DNA of 64,000 bases from Psychroflexus aurantiacus (lineage in GTDB: Bacteria > Bacteroidota > Bacteroidia > Flavobacteriales > Flavobacteriaceae). The notes under the pieces are model-generated. The model was not told the DNA's origin. It was given only the letters and a program-made list of their open reading frames with translations, and ran no database searches. Shown piece by piece: positions 17,908 to 24,843 of the stretch (position 1 is the first letter of the stretch; each line of letters begins with the position of its first letter). The position numbers and the translations under genes are program-made. The DNA is taken from assembly GCF_010820555.1 (NCBI RefSeq), contig NZ_JAAIKD010000003.1, forward strand, positions 410,014 through 474,013, read 5' to 3'.

Positions 17908-18408
17908 ATGAGTATACTTTTAGTCAGTTTAGGATTTATTTGCTGTATTGTAGGAATCATCGGGAGCTTTCTACCCGTTTTACCGGGTCTGCCGGTGTCG
18001 TGGATAGGCATTTTGCTGCTCTATGTGGTTCCCGAAGTGGAGGTCAGCTCAAACCTGCTGTGGATCACCTTTGGCATTACCCTGGTGATTTTCATTCTAG
18101 ATTATCTCATCCCCCTGTTTGGCGTTAAAAAATATGGCGGCAGCAAATACGGCATGTATGGCGCAGGTATTGGCCTTTTGGTGGGCATCTTCACTCCTTT
18201 CCCCTTAACGGTTTTGGTGTTTCCCTTTGTAGGCGCCTATATTGCAGAACTCTATTTTTCCAGAAAAGGAAGTCAGCAGGCTTTACGAGCCGCTTTCGGC
18301 TCTTTTATTGGCTTTTTGGCCTCTACGTTTATAGAATTTATGGGGGCTTTGGCCTTCCTTGTTATTTTTACTTACAAGCTTATTCAGTTTAGGGAGTTTC
18401 TGTTGTAA
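17908..18408 (+). CDS. DUF456 family membrane protein
   Basis: A 166-residue integral membrane protein with about four or five hydrophobic helices and Gly/Pro-rich turns such as SFLPVLPGLPVSWIGILLLY and GAGIGLLVGIFTPFP, typical of the DUF456 (YqgC-like) family. Function is unknown in the family. It is transcribed away from hemW across 76 bases and is followed by the repeat-rich gap, so it appears monocistronic. Confidence 0.85.
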   Translation: MSILLVSLGFICCIVGIIGSFLPVLPGLPVSWIGILLLYVVPEVEVSSNLLWITFGITLVIFILDYLIPLFGVKKYGGSKYGMYGAGIGLLVGIFTPFPLTVLVFPFVGAYIAELYFSRKGSQQALRAAFGSFIGFLASTFIEFMGALAFLVIFTYKLIQFREFLL

Positions 18409-19066
18409 AATTAGCAGGACGTTGCAGGGGATAGATTGTAGGTTGTAGGAGATAGAAATTCGTAGTTCAATATATGTTATTCAGTATAAAGCAGTCAGTA
18501 TCCGGTATTTTTGATCCAGGAGCCACGGATTAATAGTCAACAGTCATGGTAGGTGGTTCGTGATTGGCCTTGCCGATTACACGACTATTCGGCGTGGCTG
18601 TGCCACTAATCGTATAGTCGGCTGAGCGTTGTAGCTAAGTCCCATTACTCAAATACACGAATATACGATTACTCGATTACACGACTATTCGACTATTCGG
18701 CGTGGCTGTGCCACTAATCGTATAGTCGGCAGAGCGTTGTAGCTAAGTCCCATTACTCAAATACACGAATATACGATTACTCGATTACACGACTATTCGA
18801 CTATTCGGCGTGGCTGTGCCACTAATCGTATAGTCGGCAGAGCGTAGTAGCTAAGTCCCATTACTCAAATACACGATTACACGAATACACGATTACAAGA
18901 CTATTCGACAATTCGGCAACACAAAAAGTTTAGCCTCCTAAAACCCAGAATTCACAAAACGGGCATTTGGTAATAACCTATAAATCGGTATATTTTACCA
19001 AACATTCTGTTGACTGCCCGGTGAATTTAATACGGGTTAACTTTATGTGATTAAACACCTGTCTTT
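18409..19066. other. 658-bp repeat-containing intergenic region
   Basis: No gene supported. Its middle is the tandem REP-like array (18582-18905). The left part (18409-18580) is degenerate TGTAGG/GATAGA-rich sequence. The right 150 bases lead into the glycosyltransferase gene and include TTAACTTTA, close to a -7 box. Confidence 0.7.
18582..18905. repeat. Three tandem 108-bp units with nested hairpins
   Basis: The motif GGCGTGGCTGTGCCAC begins at 18591, 18699 and 18807, an exact 108-base period. Each unit has an outer stem CGACTAT/ATAGTCG enclosing an inner stem GTGGC-TGT-GCCAC. After it comes GCTAAGTCCCATTACTC and a run of ACACGA/ATACGATTACTCG-type short repeats. Units 1-3 are almost identical; the third diverges at its end. 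A single diverged copy lies at about 2683-2782. The structure resembles REP/BIME palindromes; no coding potential is seen. Confidence 0.88.
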
Positions 19067-19741
19067 ATGCGCATGAGTATCATCATACCGGTCTACAATG
19101 AAGAAGCCTCCATCGCTGAAGTCCTGGAACACTGTCTGAAACTCAAAGGCCATTTTGAAATTATCGTCGTCGATGGCGGCAGTCAGGACCTCACCCTTGA
19201 AAAAGCAAAACGCTTTGAAACCATCAGCCTATTCAAAACTTCCAAAGGCAGAGCCAGACAAATGAATTTTGGTGCTCAGCAAGCCCGGGGGGACATTCTT
19301 CTGTTTCTTCATGCCGATACGTTTCTGCCGGAAGATGCTTATGCTTCCATCCTTGAATTATGTAAGCATCCTGAAGTCATTGGCGGGAGTTTTAGACTGA
19401 TAATGAAGGACAGCCATCCTATTTTCAAATTTTATAAGTGGTGCAGTCAGTTTAGCCTGGAGTTTTTCACCTACGGCGACCACGGAATTTTTGTAAAGAC
19501 TAAAATCTTTAAGGCTATAAACGGCTACAAGAACATCGACTTTATGGAAGATGTGGAAATTCAAAAGCGACTGCGAAAGCAGGGAAAATTCAAGAAACTG
19601 AAAACTTCAGTCATCACTTCCAATCGCAGATTTCAAAAAAACGGCATTTACAGGCAACTGGCCACAGATGTCATTCTGGTGGTGCTTTTTAAACTCGGGA
19701 TTTCCCCCCATCGGTTAAAGCAATATTACCCCGATCATTAA
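19067..19741 (+). CDS. Glycosyltransferase, TIGR04283-type GT2
   Basis: A 224-residue soluble GT2 enzyme with the GT-A fold. It opens MSIIIPVYNEEASI; the nucleotide-binding site is IIVVDGGSQDLT (about 34-45), the DxD-type motif is LLFLHADTFLP (about 84-94), and the catalytic-region motif is GDHGIFV followed by FMEDVEIQKRL. The TIGR04283 family is common in Bacteroidota and cyanobacteria; its substrate is not established. The second ATG (MSII) is an alternative start. The gene is isolated, with the repeat array upstream and 258 bases downstream before the next gene. Confidence 0.88.
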   Translation: MRMSIIIPVYNEEASIAEVLEHCLKLKGHFEIIVVDGGSQDLTLEKAKRFETISLFKTSKGRARQMNFGAQQARGDILLFLHADTFLPEDAYASILELCKHPEVIGGSFRLIMKDSHPIFKFYKWCSQFSLEFFTYGDHGIFVKTKIFKAINGYKNIDFMEDVEIQKRLRKQGKFKKLKTSVITSNRRFQKNGIYRQLATDVILVVLFKLGISPHRLKQYYPDH

Positions 19742-19999
19742 TCTTTTTTTGCACCATCAAAAAACATAGAAAATGAGTGTTTTCAGGATGAAAAGCAGCT
19801 TTGAAATCAACTCAGTTTCCGCTTTAAAAAAGACCAACCCCCTGAAGGTCATAACGTTAAAATATTTAAAAAATCACTCATGACTTTTTAAATAGCTATA
19901 ATTTAAAGGCTAAGCTTTTAAAATATCACTTTGCGTTTCTTGAATTTTAAAGCGACAAGGAATTGAATAAAATTAAACCGCTTAACTAAAAAACAAACA

Positions 20000-20455
20000 A
20001 TGAAAGATTCAAATTTAAGTTTCGACAAATTTGCTAAAGATGCTCACCATTATATCAAAAAGTTAGCAACGGACCTGGGGCATCCCGAAGAAAAAGATCG
20101 CACATTGATACTCTGGCGCGCGGTCATGCATACCCTTAGAGATCGCATACATATCGGAGAATCGCTACAGGTCATAGATCCACTTCCCATGATTTTAAAA
20201 GGCGTTTATATTGAAGGCTTAAAATACAACGAGAAGCCACCTTTAGACTATGACAGCCTGGAAGAAATGAAAAACCAGGTAAAAAGACATCAAAATATAT
20301 ATGGTGAAGAAGATTTCCCCTGGTCTAAACCCACGGAGGAACTGATTAGCATAACCCTGAACTCCCTGAAGCAGTTTATATCTAAAAATCAGTTGAGCCA
20401 CATCATAGAACAAATGCCCAAAGAAATTAAAGAAGACCTGAAGGAAGCCGTATAA
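20000..20455 (+). CDS. DUF2267 family protein
   Basis: A 151-residue cytosolic, helical protein. The N-terminal FDKFAKDAHHYIKKLATDLG and the WRAVMHTLRDRI block (about 34-48), followed by LPMILKGVYIEGL, fit DUF2267, whose members are small helical proteins of unknown function often found near stress-response genes. It lies just upstream of an OmpA-family gene remnant and an SDR gene on the same strand, a grouping seen with general-stress clusters. That link is only inferred. Confidence 0.8.
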   Translation: MKDSNLSFDKFAKDAHHYIKKLATDLGHPEEKDRTLILWRAVMHTLRDRIHIGESLQVIDPLPMILKGVYIEGLKYNEKPPLDYDSLEEMKNQVKRHQNIYGEEDFPWSKPTEELISITLNSLKQFISKNQLSHIIEQMPKEIKEDLKEAV

Positions 20456-20536
20456 CCTGAAATCAGGCATCTTGAGTGTTGTATAATGATAAGTAAACAT
20501 ACTTCACCCGGACAGTGGCTAACCGGATATTTTTAA

Positions 20537-20800
20537 AAATTTAAGCTGCATTTACAGCTTAAAGAAGACAGTTATATTATTGACAACTGGGACTTAAGCG
20601 CAAGAAGAAGTGCAGCCGTTGTTCGAAGACTGGAAGAAAAGTTTAAGGTGCCGTCTGAGCAAATGATTGTAGCGGGAGGATCCAGTTATGACCCTGTGGT
20701 TCGTAACGATTCCAAAGCGGATATGGTCAATAACCGCAAAACTCAAATTGTCATTATGCCCAACTTAGATAAGTTTTCCGCCATGCTCGGTGAGGACTAA
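20537..20800 (+). pseudogene. C-terminal remnant of an OmpA/MotB-family protein
   Basis: An open frame of 87 codons, without a suitable start codon at its 5-prime end and closed upstream by a TAA at 20534. It encodes DNWDLSARRSAAVVRRLEE, then VPSEQMIVAGGSSYDP, then NNRKTQIVIMPNLDKF. This is the second half of an OmpA-like peptidoglycan-binding domain: NWDLSxxRAxxVVxxL, the AxGxSxYxP turn and NRRTEI. In intact Bacteroidota proteins this follows a signal peptide, a long coiled coil and the first half of the domain, all missing here. I infer a 5-prime deletion. Confidence 0.75.
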
Positions 20801-20826
20801 TTTTTAAGAAAAATAAAAATATACTT

Positions 20827-20858
20827 AACATCCTGATTATCCATTTAATCAGGATGTT
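20827..20858. terminator. Stem-loop after the OmpA remnant
   Basis: AACATCCTGATTA and TAATCAGGATGTT are perfect 13-base complements around a short A/T loop. The T-run is poor on the plus strand, so it may act in either direction or simply stabilise a transcript end. Confidence 0.6.
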
Positions 20859-20952
20859 CTTGATTCTGGGAATAGGCTAAAGAGATAAAATAAAGCTAAA
20901 AGGATTTATATGGAGAGCATTATTTTTAATTTAAACAAATTAATAAAACACT

Positions 20953-21741
20953 ATGGAACTAAAAGATAAAAAGGTACTGATTACTGGCGGAAGCGCGGGA
21001 ATAGGAAAAGCTTTAATCAAGGAATTGCTCACACATGGCGTAAAGGACTTTGCAGTGATTGGCAGATCTCAGGACAAACTGAATGCGCTAAAAGATGAAT
21101 TTAAAGATGCTGATTTTATACTTGTATCCGCTGACATTTCAAGGCTGGAAGCTATTGAACGCCTTGTAAAGGAGGTCAGCAAGACCTGGGACCACATCGA
21201 CTTACTTATCAATAATGCGGGAGTGGTAAGCGCCGATCCGCTTCAGGACATGACAGATGAAGACCTGGTCAACCAGATCAACATCAACCTTACCGGACTC
21301 ATCCTCTTAACCAAAAAAGCACTGCCCTTACTGCTGAAAAGCGAAGACGCCGGGCTTATGAACATGTCTTCGGGCTTAGGCTATATCGCCAAACCTTTTT
21401 ATTCGGTTTATGCGGCTACCAAAGCCGGTGTCAGGCATTTTTCTGAAGCGATGCGCAGGGAACTTATCTTTGAAAATATTCACGTGATGACCATTTACCC
21501 TACAGCAACCGATACGGATATGATGACCTCCGCCAGGGTTGATCGGATGGACAGTCCCGAACTGGTCGCCCAAAAATCTATTGAGGGCTTACTGAATAAA
21601 GAAATCAATGTGATTTTGGGTGGTGAACAGCGCATCAAAGATATAGCTACCAATTTCAATCATCCTTTGGAAATCGATAAATCCGTCAGGGAAAACTATG
21701 AGGCTTACAAGGAAAGAACCAAAGAACACCGGGCCATGTAA
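20953..21741 (+). CDS. Short-chain dehydrogenase/reductase
   Basis: A 262-residue classical SDR: the cofactor motif TGGSAGIG (11-18), NNAG (87-90), the catalytic serine in MNMSSGLG (about S139/S140) and YxxxK at Y153/K157. Arg38 after the second strand (IGRSQDK) suggests NADP preference. The substrate is unknown; general-stress SDRs of the YdfG/YqjQ type have this length. It is preceded by a stem-loop after the OmpA remnant and a long AT-rich leader, so it probably has its own promoter. Confidence 0.9.
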   Translation: MELKDKKVLITGGSAGIGKALIKELLTHGVKDFAVIGRSQDKLNALKDEFKDADFILVSADISRLEAIERLVKEVSKTWDHIDLLINNAGVVSADPLQDMTDEDLVNQININLTGLILLTKKALPLLLKSEDAGLMNMSSGLGYIAKPFYSVYAATKAGVRHFSEAMRRELIFENIHVMTIYPTATDTDMMTSARVDRMDSPELVAQKSIEGLLNKEINVILGGEQRIKDIATNFNHPLEIDKSVRENYEAYKERTKEHRAM

Positions 21742-21816
21742 TTCAAAAATGATGACACCAAAACTTCTCATCTGTAAGGATTTTACGGAGCTGTGTGAGA
21801 AACTCATCGAATCAGA

Positions 21817-21978
21817 CTAGCGGTATTGCGGATTTTCAAAATTCAAGCCTGTACCCGTTTCCCAGTTTTTACGTGAATTTCCCTAAGCCGGATAACCGCC
21901 AGTGGAGTTAAGCATGCTGGCAAGGTGCATCAAATTGTAAGTCATGGTGAAAGGATTTGGGTTTATTCTAAAATAGTC
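21817..21978 (-). pseudogene. Decayed gene fragment with in-frame amber codon
   Basis: On the minus strand this stretch reads INPNPFTMTYNLMHLAS, then MLNSTGGYPA, an amber stop (21883-21885), then GNSRKNWETGTGLNFENPQYR and a stop. The residue composition on both sides of the amber codon is protein-like, and the frame does not shift, as expected for a C-terminal gene fragment broken by a point mutation. I do not recognise the family. It lies between the SDR and the LysR gene. It could also be chance coding in a short intergenic region. Confidence 0.35.
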
Positions 21979-22006
21979 CTATCCTGCCTAAAACCTAACA
22001 AAACAT

Positions 22007-22933
22007 TCAATTATACGTCTCTATCCAGGAAAAATGCTCCTTTGCGATTTTGTCCTTCTCAAGTTCCAAATGATCCAAAAACGCCTTGGCTACAGGGGTT
22101 TGCTTTTTAGACTTCAGCCACACCACCTGCCAGGTGCTTGAGAGGGGGAGGTCAGAGACAGGTACGATCTGCAGCTCTTTTTCCCTGAGTTCATTTTTAA
22201 TCCCGATAAGGGGCATTATAGAAATTCCTAAGCCTGCCATAACCGCCTGTTTAACAGCTTCATTGGAGGTAAGTTCCATCTTCTTTTTGACCTTAAGATT
22301 ATGCTTTGAAATATAGCCTTCCATAGCTTTACGGGTCGCAGAACCTTCTTCTCTAAAAATGAGCGGCAGCTCACTTAGCAATTGCTCTTTCCGGGCCAGC
22401 TGGTCCTGGGTTAGGTGTGGTCCAGCCACAAGAAAAAGCTGATTTTGCATCAGTTCAAGGCTTCTCACTTTCAGTTTTTTAGGCAGGACAGAAATCAGTG
22501 CAAAATCGACTTCGTTTTTCTCCATGCTTCTGATCACCTTGGTTTTATTGGTCACGTCCATGATGAGATCGACTCCGGCATGTTTGTCCATGAATTCGGA
22601 AAAGAAATAAGGCATCACATATTTGCCGGTGGAAGCGACGGAAATCTGGATTCTACCCGAAAGCTTTCCCTTAAAAGCATTGCTTTTATAATTAATAGCG
22701 TCCACTTCTTCCAGTATTTTTCTGGCGGCCTCGGCAATTTCATTCCCAAAATCTGTAACGAAAAGCTGACGACCTACAACCTCCGTTAACGGAATCGAAA
22801 ATTGGTCCTGAAAATTTCTTAGCTGTATGGACACTGCAGGCTGAGTCAGGTGGAGCTTTTCGGCAGTTCTTGTAATACTCTTAGAATTTGCTATTTCCGA
22901 AAAAATCAGCAACTGATGTAAGGTGTAATTCAT
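22007..22933 (-). CDS. LysR-family transcriptional regulator of the DAB operon
   Basis: A 308-residue LTTR. The N-terminal winged helix-turn-helix covers residues 1-60 (NSKSITRTAEKLHLTQPAVSIQLR), and the C-terminal periplasmic-binding-like effector domain covers about 90-295. It is transcribed divergently from the small protein-dabB-dabA operon across a 93-base gap containing a symmetric AT-rich site, the classic arrangement for an LTTR controlling its neighbours. Related regulators of carbon-fixation genes (CbbR, CmpR, CcmR) respond to metabolites of inorganic-carbon status; the same role here is inferred. The effector is unknown. Confidence 0.9.
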   Translation of the reverse strand: MNYTLHQLLIFSEIANSKSITRTAEKLHLTQPAVSIQLRNFQDQFSIPLTEVVGRQLFVTDFGNEIAEAARKILEEVDAINYKSNAFKGKLSGRIQISVASTGKYVMPYFFSEFMDKHAGVDLIMDVTNKTKVIRSMEKNEVDFALISVLPKKLKVRSLELMQNQLFLVAGPHLTQDQLARKEQLLSELPLIFREEGSATRKAMEGYISKHNLKVKKKMELTSNEAVKQAVMAGLGISIMPLIGIKNELREKELQIVPVSDLPLSSTWQVVWLKSKKQTPVAKAFLDHLELEKDKIAKEHFSWIETYN

Positions 22934-22940
22934 AACTTAT

Positions 22941-22959
22941 ATTAATGTAATGTATTAAT
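22941..22959. promoter_or_regulatory. Probable LysR operator in the divergent promoter
   Basis: ATTAAT-GTAATGT-ATTAAT is a perfect inverted repeat with a 7-base centre and contains the T-N11-A core of LTTR sites. It lies 8 bases upstream of the lysR start and 68 before the small-protein start. Further AT-rich symmetry continues on both sides. A near -7 box (TAATATTTG) occurs about 30 bases before the operon start. Confidence 0.6.
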
Positions 22960-23026
22960 TATATAAATAAACACTAATGAATCTAAATTATAATATTTGC
23001 ACCACATATCAAAATCATATTTCACC

Positions 23027-23329
23027 ATGGGATTAAAGGAAACATCAGCTGTAAAAGACAAGAAAGTGAAATTAGTCGATGGGGAGTTTACCCCTACTCA
23101 GGCTTCAGACATTTTAATTGCTCTCATTGACCAAAAAATAAACTATCACAAGATTGAAAACCTTCAGCACTGGGAGCAGGATCACAACAATGACCCAAAA
23201 CCCTACATGATGAGAATTCAGGAACTGGAAAAGGAGAAAGAGGCCATCGACCGCTATATTTCTGAATTCAGAAAAGCAGGCAAGAAACTCAGAGTAAGCG
23301 GCATTTTAACTTTAAAACCGGTGGATTAA
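23027..23329 (+). CDS. Small soluble protein, first gene of the DAB operon
   Basis: A 100-residue charged protein from the ATG at 23027 (MGLKETSAVK); an in-frame upstream start at 22997 overlaps the promoter and is less likely. It has no membrane segment or signal peptide. The middle is predicted helical (ILIALIDQKINYHKIENLQHWEQ), and a Lys/Glu-rich helix follows (MMRIQELEKEKEAIDRYISEF), suggesting a helical hairpin or coiled coil. Family not recognised. It is 46 bases upstream of dabB on the same strand and under the same LysR-controlled promoter region, so I infer an accessory or regulatory role in the DAB system. Confidence 0.7.
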   Translation: MGLKETSAVKDKKVKLVDGEFTPTQASDILIALIDQKINYHKIENLQHWEQDHNNDPKPYMMRIQELEKEKEAIDRYISEFRKAGKKLRVSGILTLKPVD

Positions 23330-23375
23330 ACGTCTTGGCTAATCCAGGATTTATTTCAACCTTTTAAAACGCATT

Positions 23376-24839
23376 ATGCAACATTATTCTTTATCTACCC
23401 CCGACAAGTCTTCGCAGGAGCAACCCAGCGCCATTCCTTTAGTCTCCAGGATTTCATCCTTCGTCCACTGGATTTTGTTTTTGACAAGTCTTTCCGCCTT
23501 AATTTTCTATCGGATATATTCTCCGGACTGGGAGTATTTAGACATTTTCAGGATTAACGGATTTACACTTCTCATCTGGACCACCGTCCTGTTCTTCAGT
23601 TCCATAGTAAGCAGTTATTCTAAAAATTACCTCACCGGTTTCCAGTACCAAAAACGCTTCTCGCTGTTAAGCATCGGTTTTACCTCATCGGTACTGCTGT
23701 TCGTCATGTCGAATCATGTTTTGGCTTTGCTTATATCCTGGTTTGCCATGGGCTATTTCATGGCAAAGCTGATTGGTGTCAATAAAAGCTGGGGAGAAGC
23801 AAGACAGGCAGAAACCTTTTCGTTGAAATATTTCGTGTCTGGGGCTTTGGCACTCAGCCTGGGAGTTTTCCTGCTCTGTTATGACAGCGATCAATTTACA
23901 CTACAGGGATTAATGGCCACGGATGAGTTCAGTGATTCCATTTTAATCCTCTCTGCCTTGCTCATCATCGTTGCTGCTGTCATTCAGTCTGCCATTTTTC
24001 CCTTTCATAAGTGGCTGCTTTCAGCGATGACCTCCCCTACTCCTGCATCTGCACTGATGCATGCGGGATTTGTGAATGGCTCAGGACTTTTGCTTACTTT
24101 ATTTGCTCCTTTAATCATCTTCTCCAACACGCTTTGGATTCTGTTTATTGTCGGTGGCATCACTGCAATTCTGGCGCAGTTCCAAAAATTGATTCAGGTG
24201 AATGTAAAGCAAAAACTAGCCTGTTCTACTATTGCTCAAATGGGATTTATGATCATGCAGTGCGGATTGGGTTTTTTCAATGCGGCCATTGCTCACCTCA
24301 TCTTACACGGGTTTTATAAAGCTTACCTCTTTCTATCTTCAGGAGAACAGGTCATGCAAAGTTCGCCAAAGGAATCTGAGCGCCTAAAAATCACAGCTTT
24401 ACAGGCGGTAGCTGTTGCTCTTTTTGGAATTCTTGGAGCCCTCCTGTTTTCCTACTTCACTGGCAAAACCAGCATTACCAACAGCAGCATCTTTCTGACG
24501 CTTATCGTTGCGATAACCGTGGGTCAGGCCACCTACAATATCGTTAAGGAACAAAGTTTCACTTACCTGGAAAAAATGATCATTTCGGCAGTGCTTTTTA
24601 TTGTTGGAATTAGTATTTACGCGCTTATTTTCAACGGGGTTACACTCCTGATCTCTGAAATGCCTATGATTCAGGTTCCACAGCGCCTGGATACGCTTCA
24701 GGTGGTCTTTGGTCTCATCTTTTTAATCGGTTTTTTTACCATGAAACTTGGTCTGCACACCAAATCTCCATGGCTGTACGTCAAGCTTTTAAATTTATCA
24801 CAGCCTTACAAAAAAACCATTCATTACTACAAAAAATAA
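23376..24839 (+). CDS. dabB: DabB, proton-conducting subunit of the DAB inorganic carbon system
   Basis: A 487-residue polytopic membrane protein of the NuoL/MrpA antiporter family with about 13-14 helices. Family residues include the SAIFPFHKWLLSAMTSPTPASALMHAGF block (about 207-234), with its lysine and histidine of the proton path, and the downstream KQKLACSTIAQMGFM motif. It is not part of a complex I or Mrp operon; instead the DUF2309 gene follows after four bases. This pairing is the signature of DAB systems, where DabB is thought to couple a cation gradient to DabA-driven CO2 hydration and bicarbonate accumulation. Confidence 0.9.
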   Translation: MQHYSLSTPDKSSQEQPSAIPLVSRISSFVHWILFLTSLSALIFYRIYSPDWEYLDIFRINGFTLLIWTTVLFFSSIVSSYSKNYLTGFQYQKRFSLLSIGFTSSVLLFVMSNHVLALLISWFAMGYFMAKLIGVNKSWGEARQAETFSLKYFVSGALALSLGVFLLCYDSDQFTLQGLMATDEFSDSILILSALLIIVAAVIQSAIFPFHKWLLSAMTSPTPASALMHAGFVNGSGLLLTLFAPLIIFSNTLWILFIVGGITAILAQFQKLIQVNVKQKLACSTIAQMGFMIMQCGLGFFNAAIAHLILHGFYKAYLFLSSGEQVMQSSPKESERLKITALQAVAVALFGILGALLFSYFTGKTSITNSSIFLTLIVAITVGQATYNIVKEQSFTYLEKMIISAVLFIVGISIYALIFNGVTLLISEMPMIQVPQRLDTLQVVFGLIFLIGFFTMKLGLHTKSPWLYVKLLNLSQPYKKTIHYYKK

Positions 24840-24843
24840 GTTT

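Noticed and set aside
18582..18905. CRISPR-like array of direct repeats
   Set aside because: The unit is 108 bases, almost identical along its whole length, without variable spacers; nested palindromes fit REP elements instead, and no cas genes are nearby.
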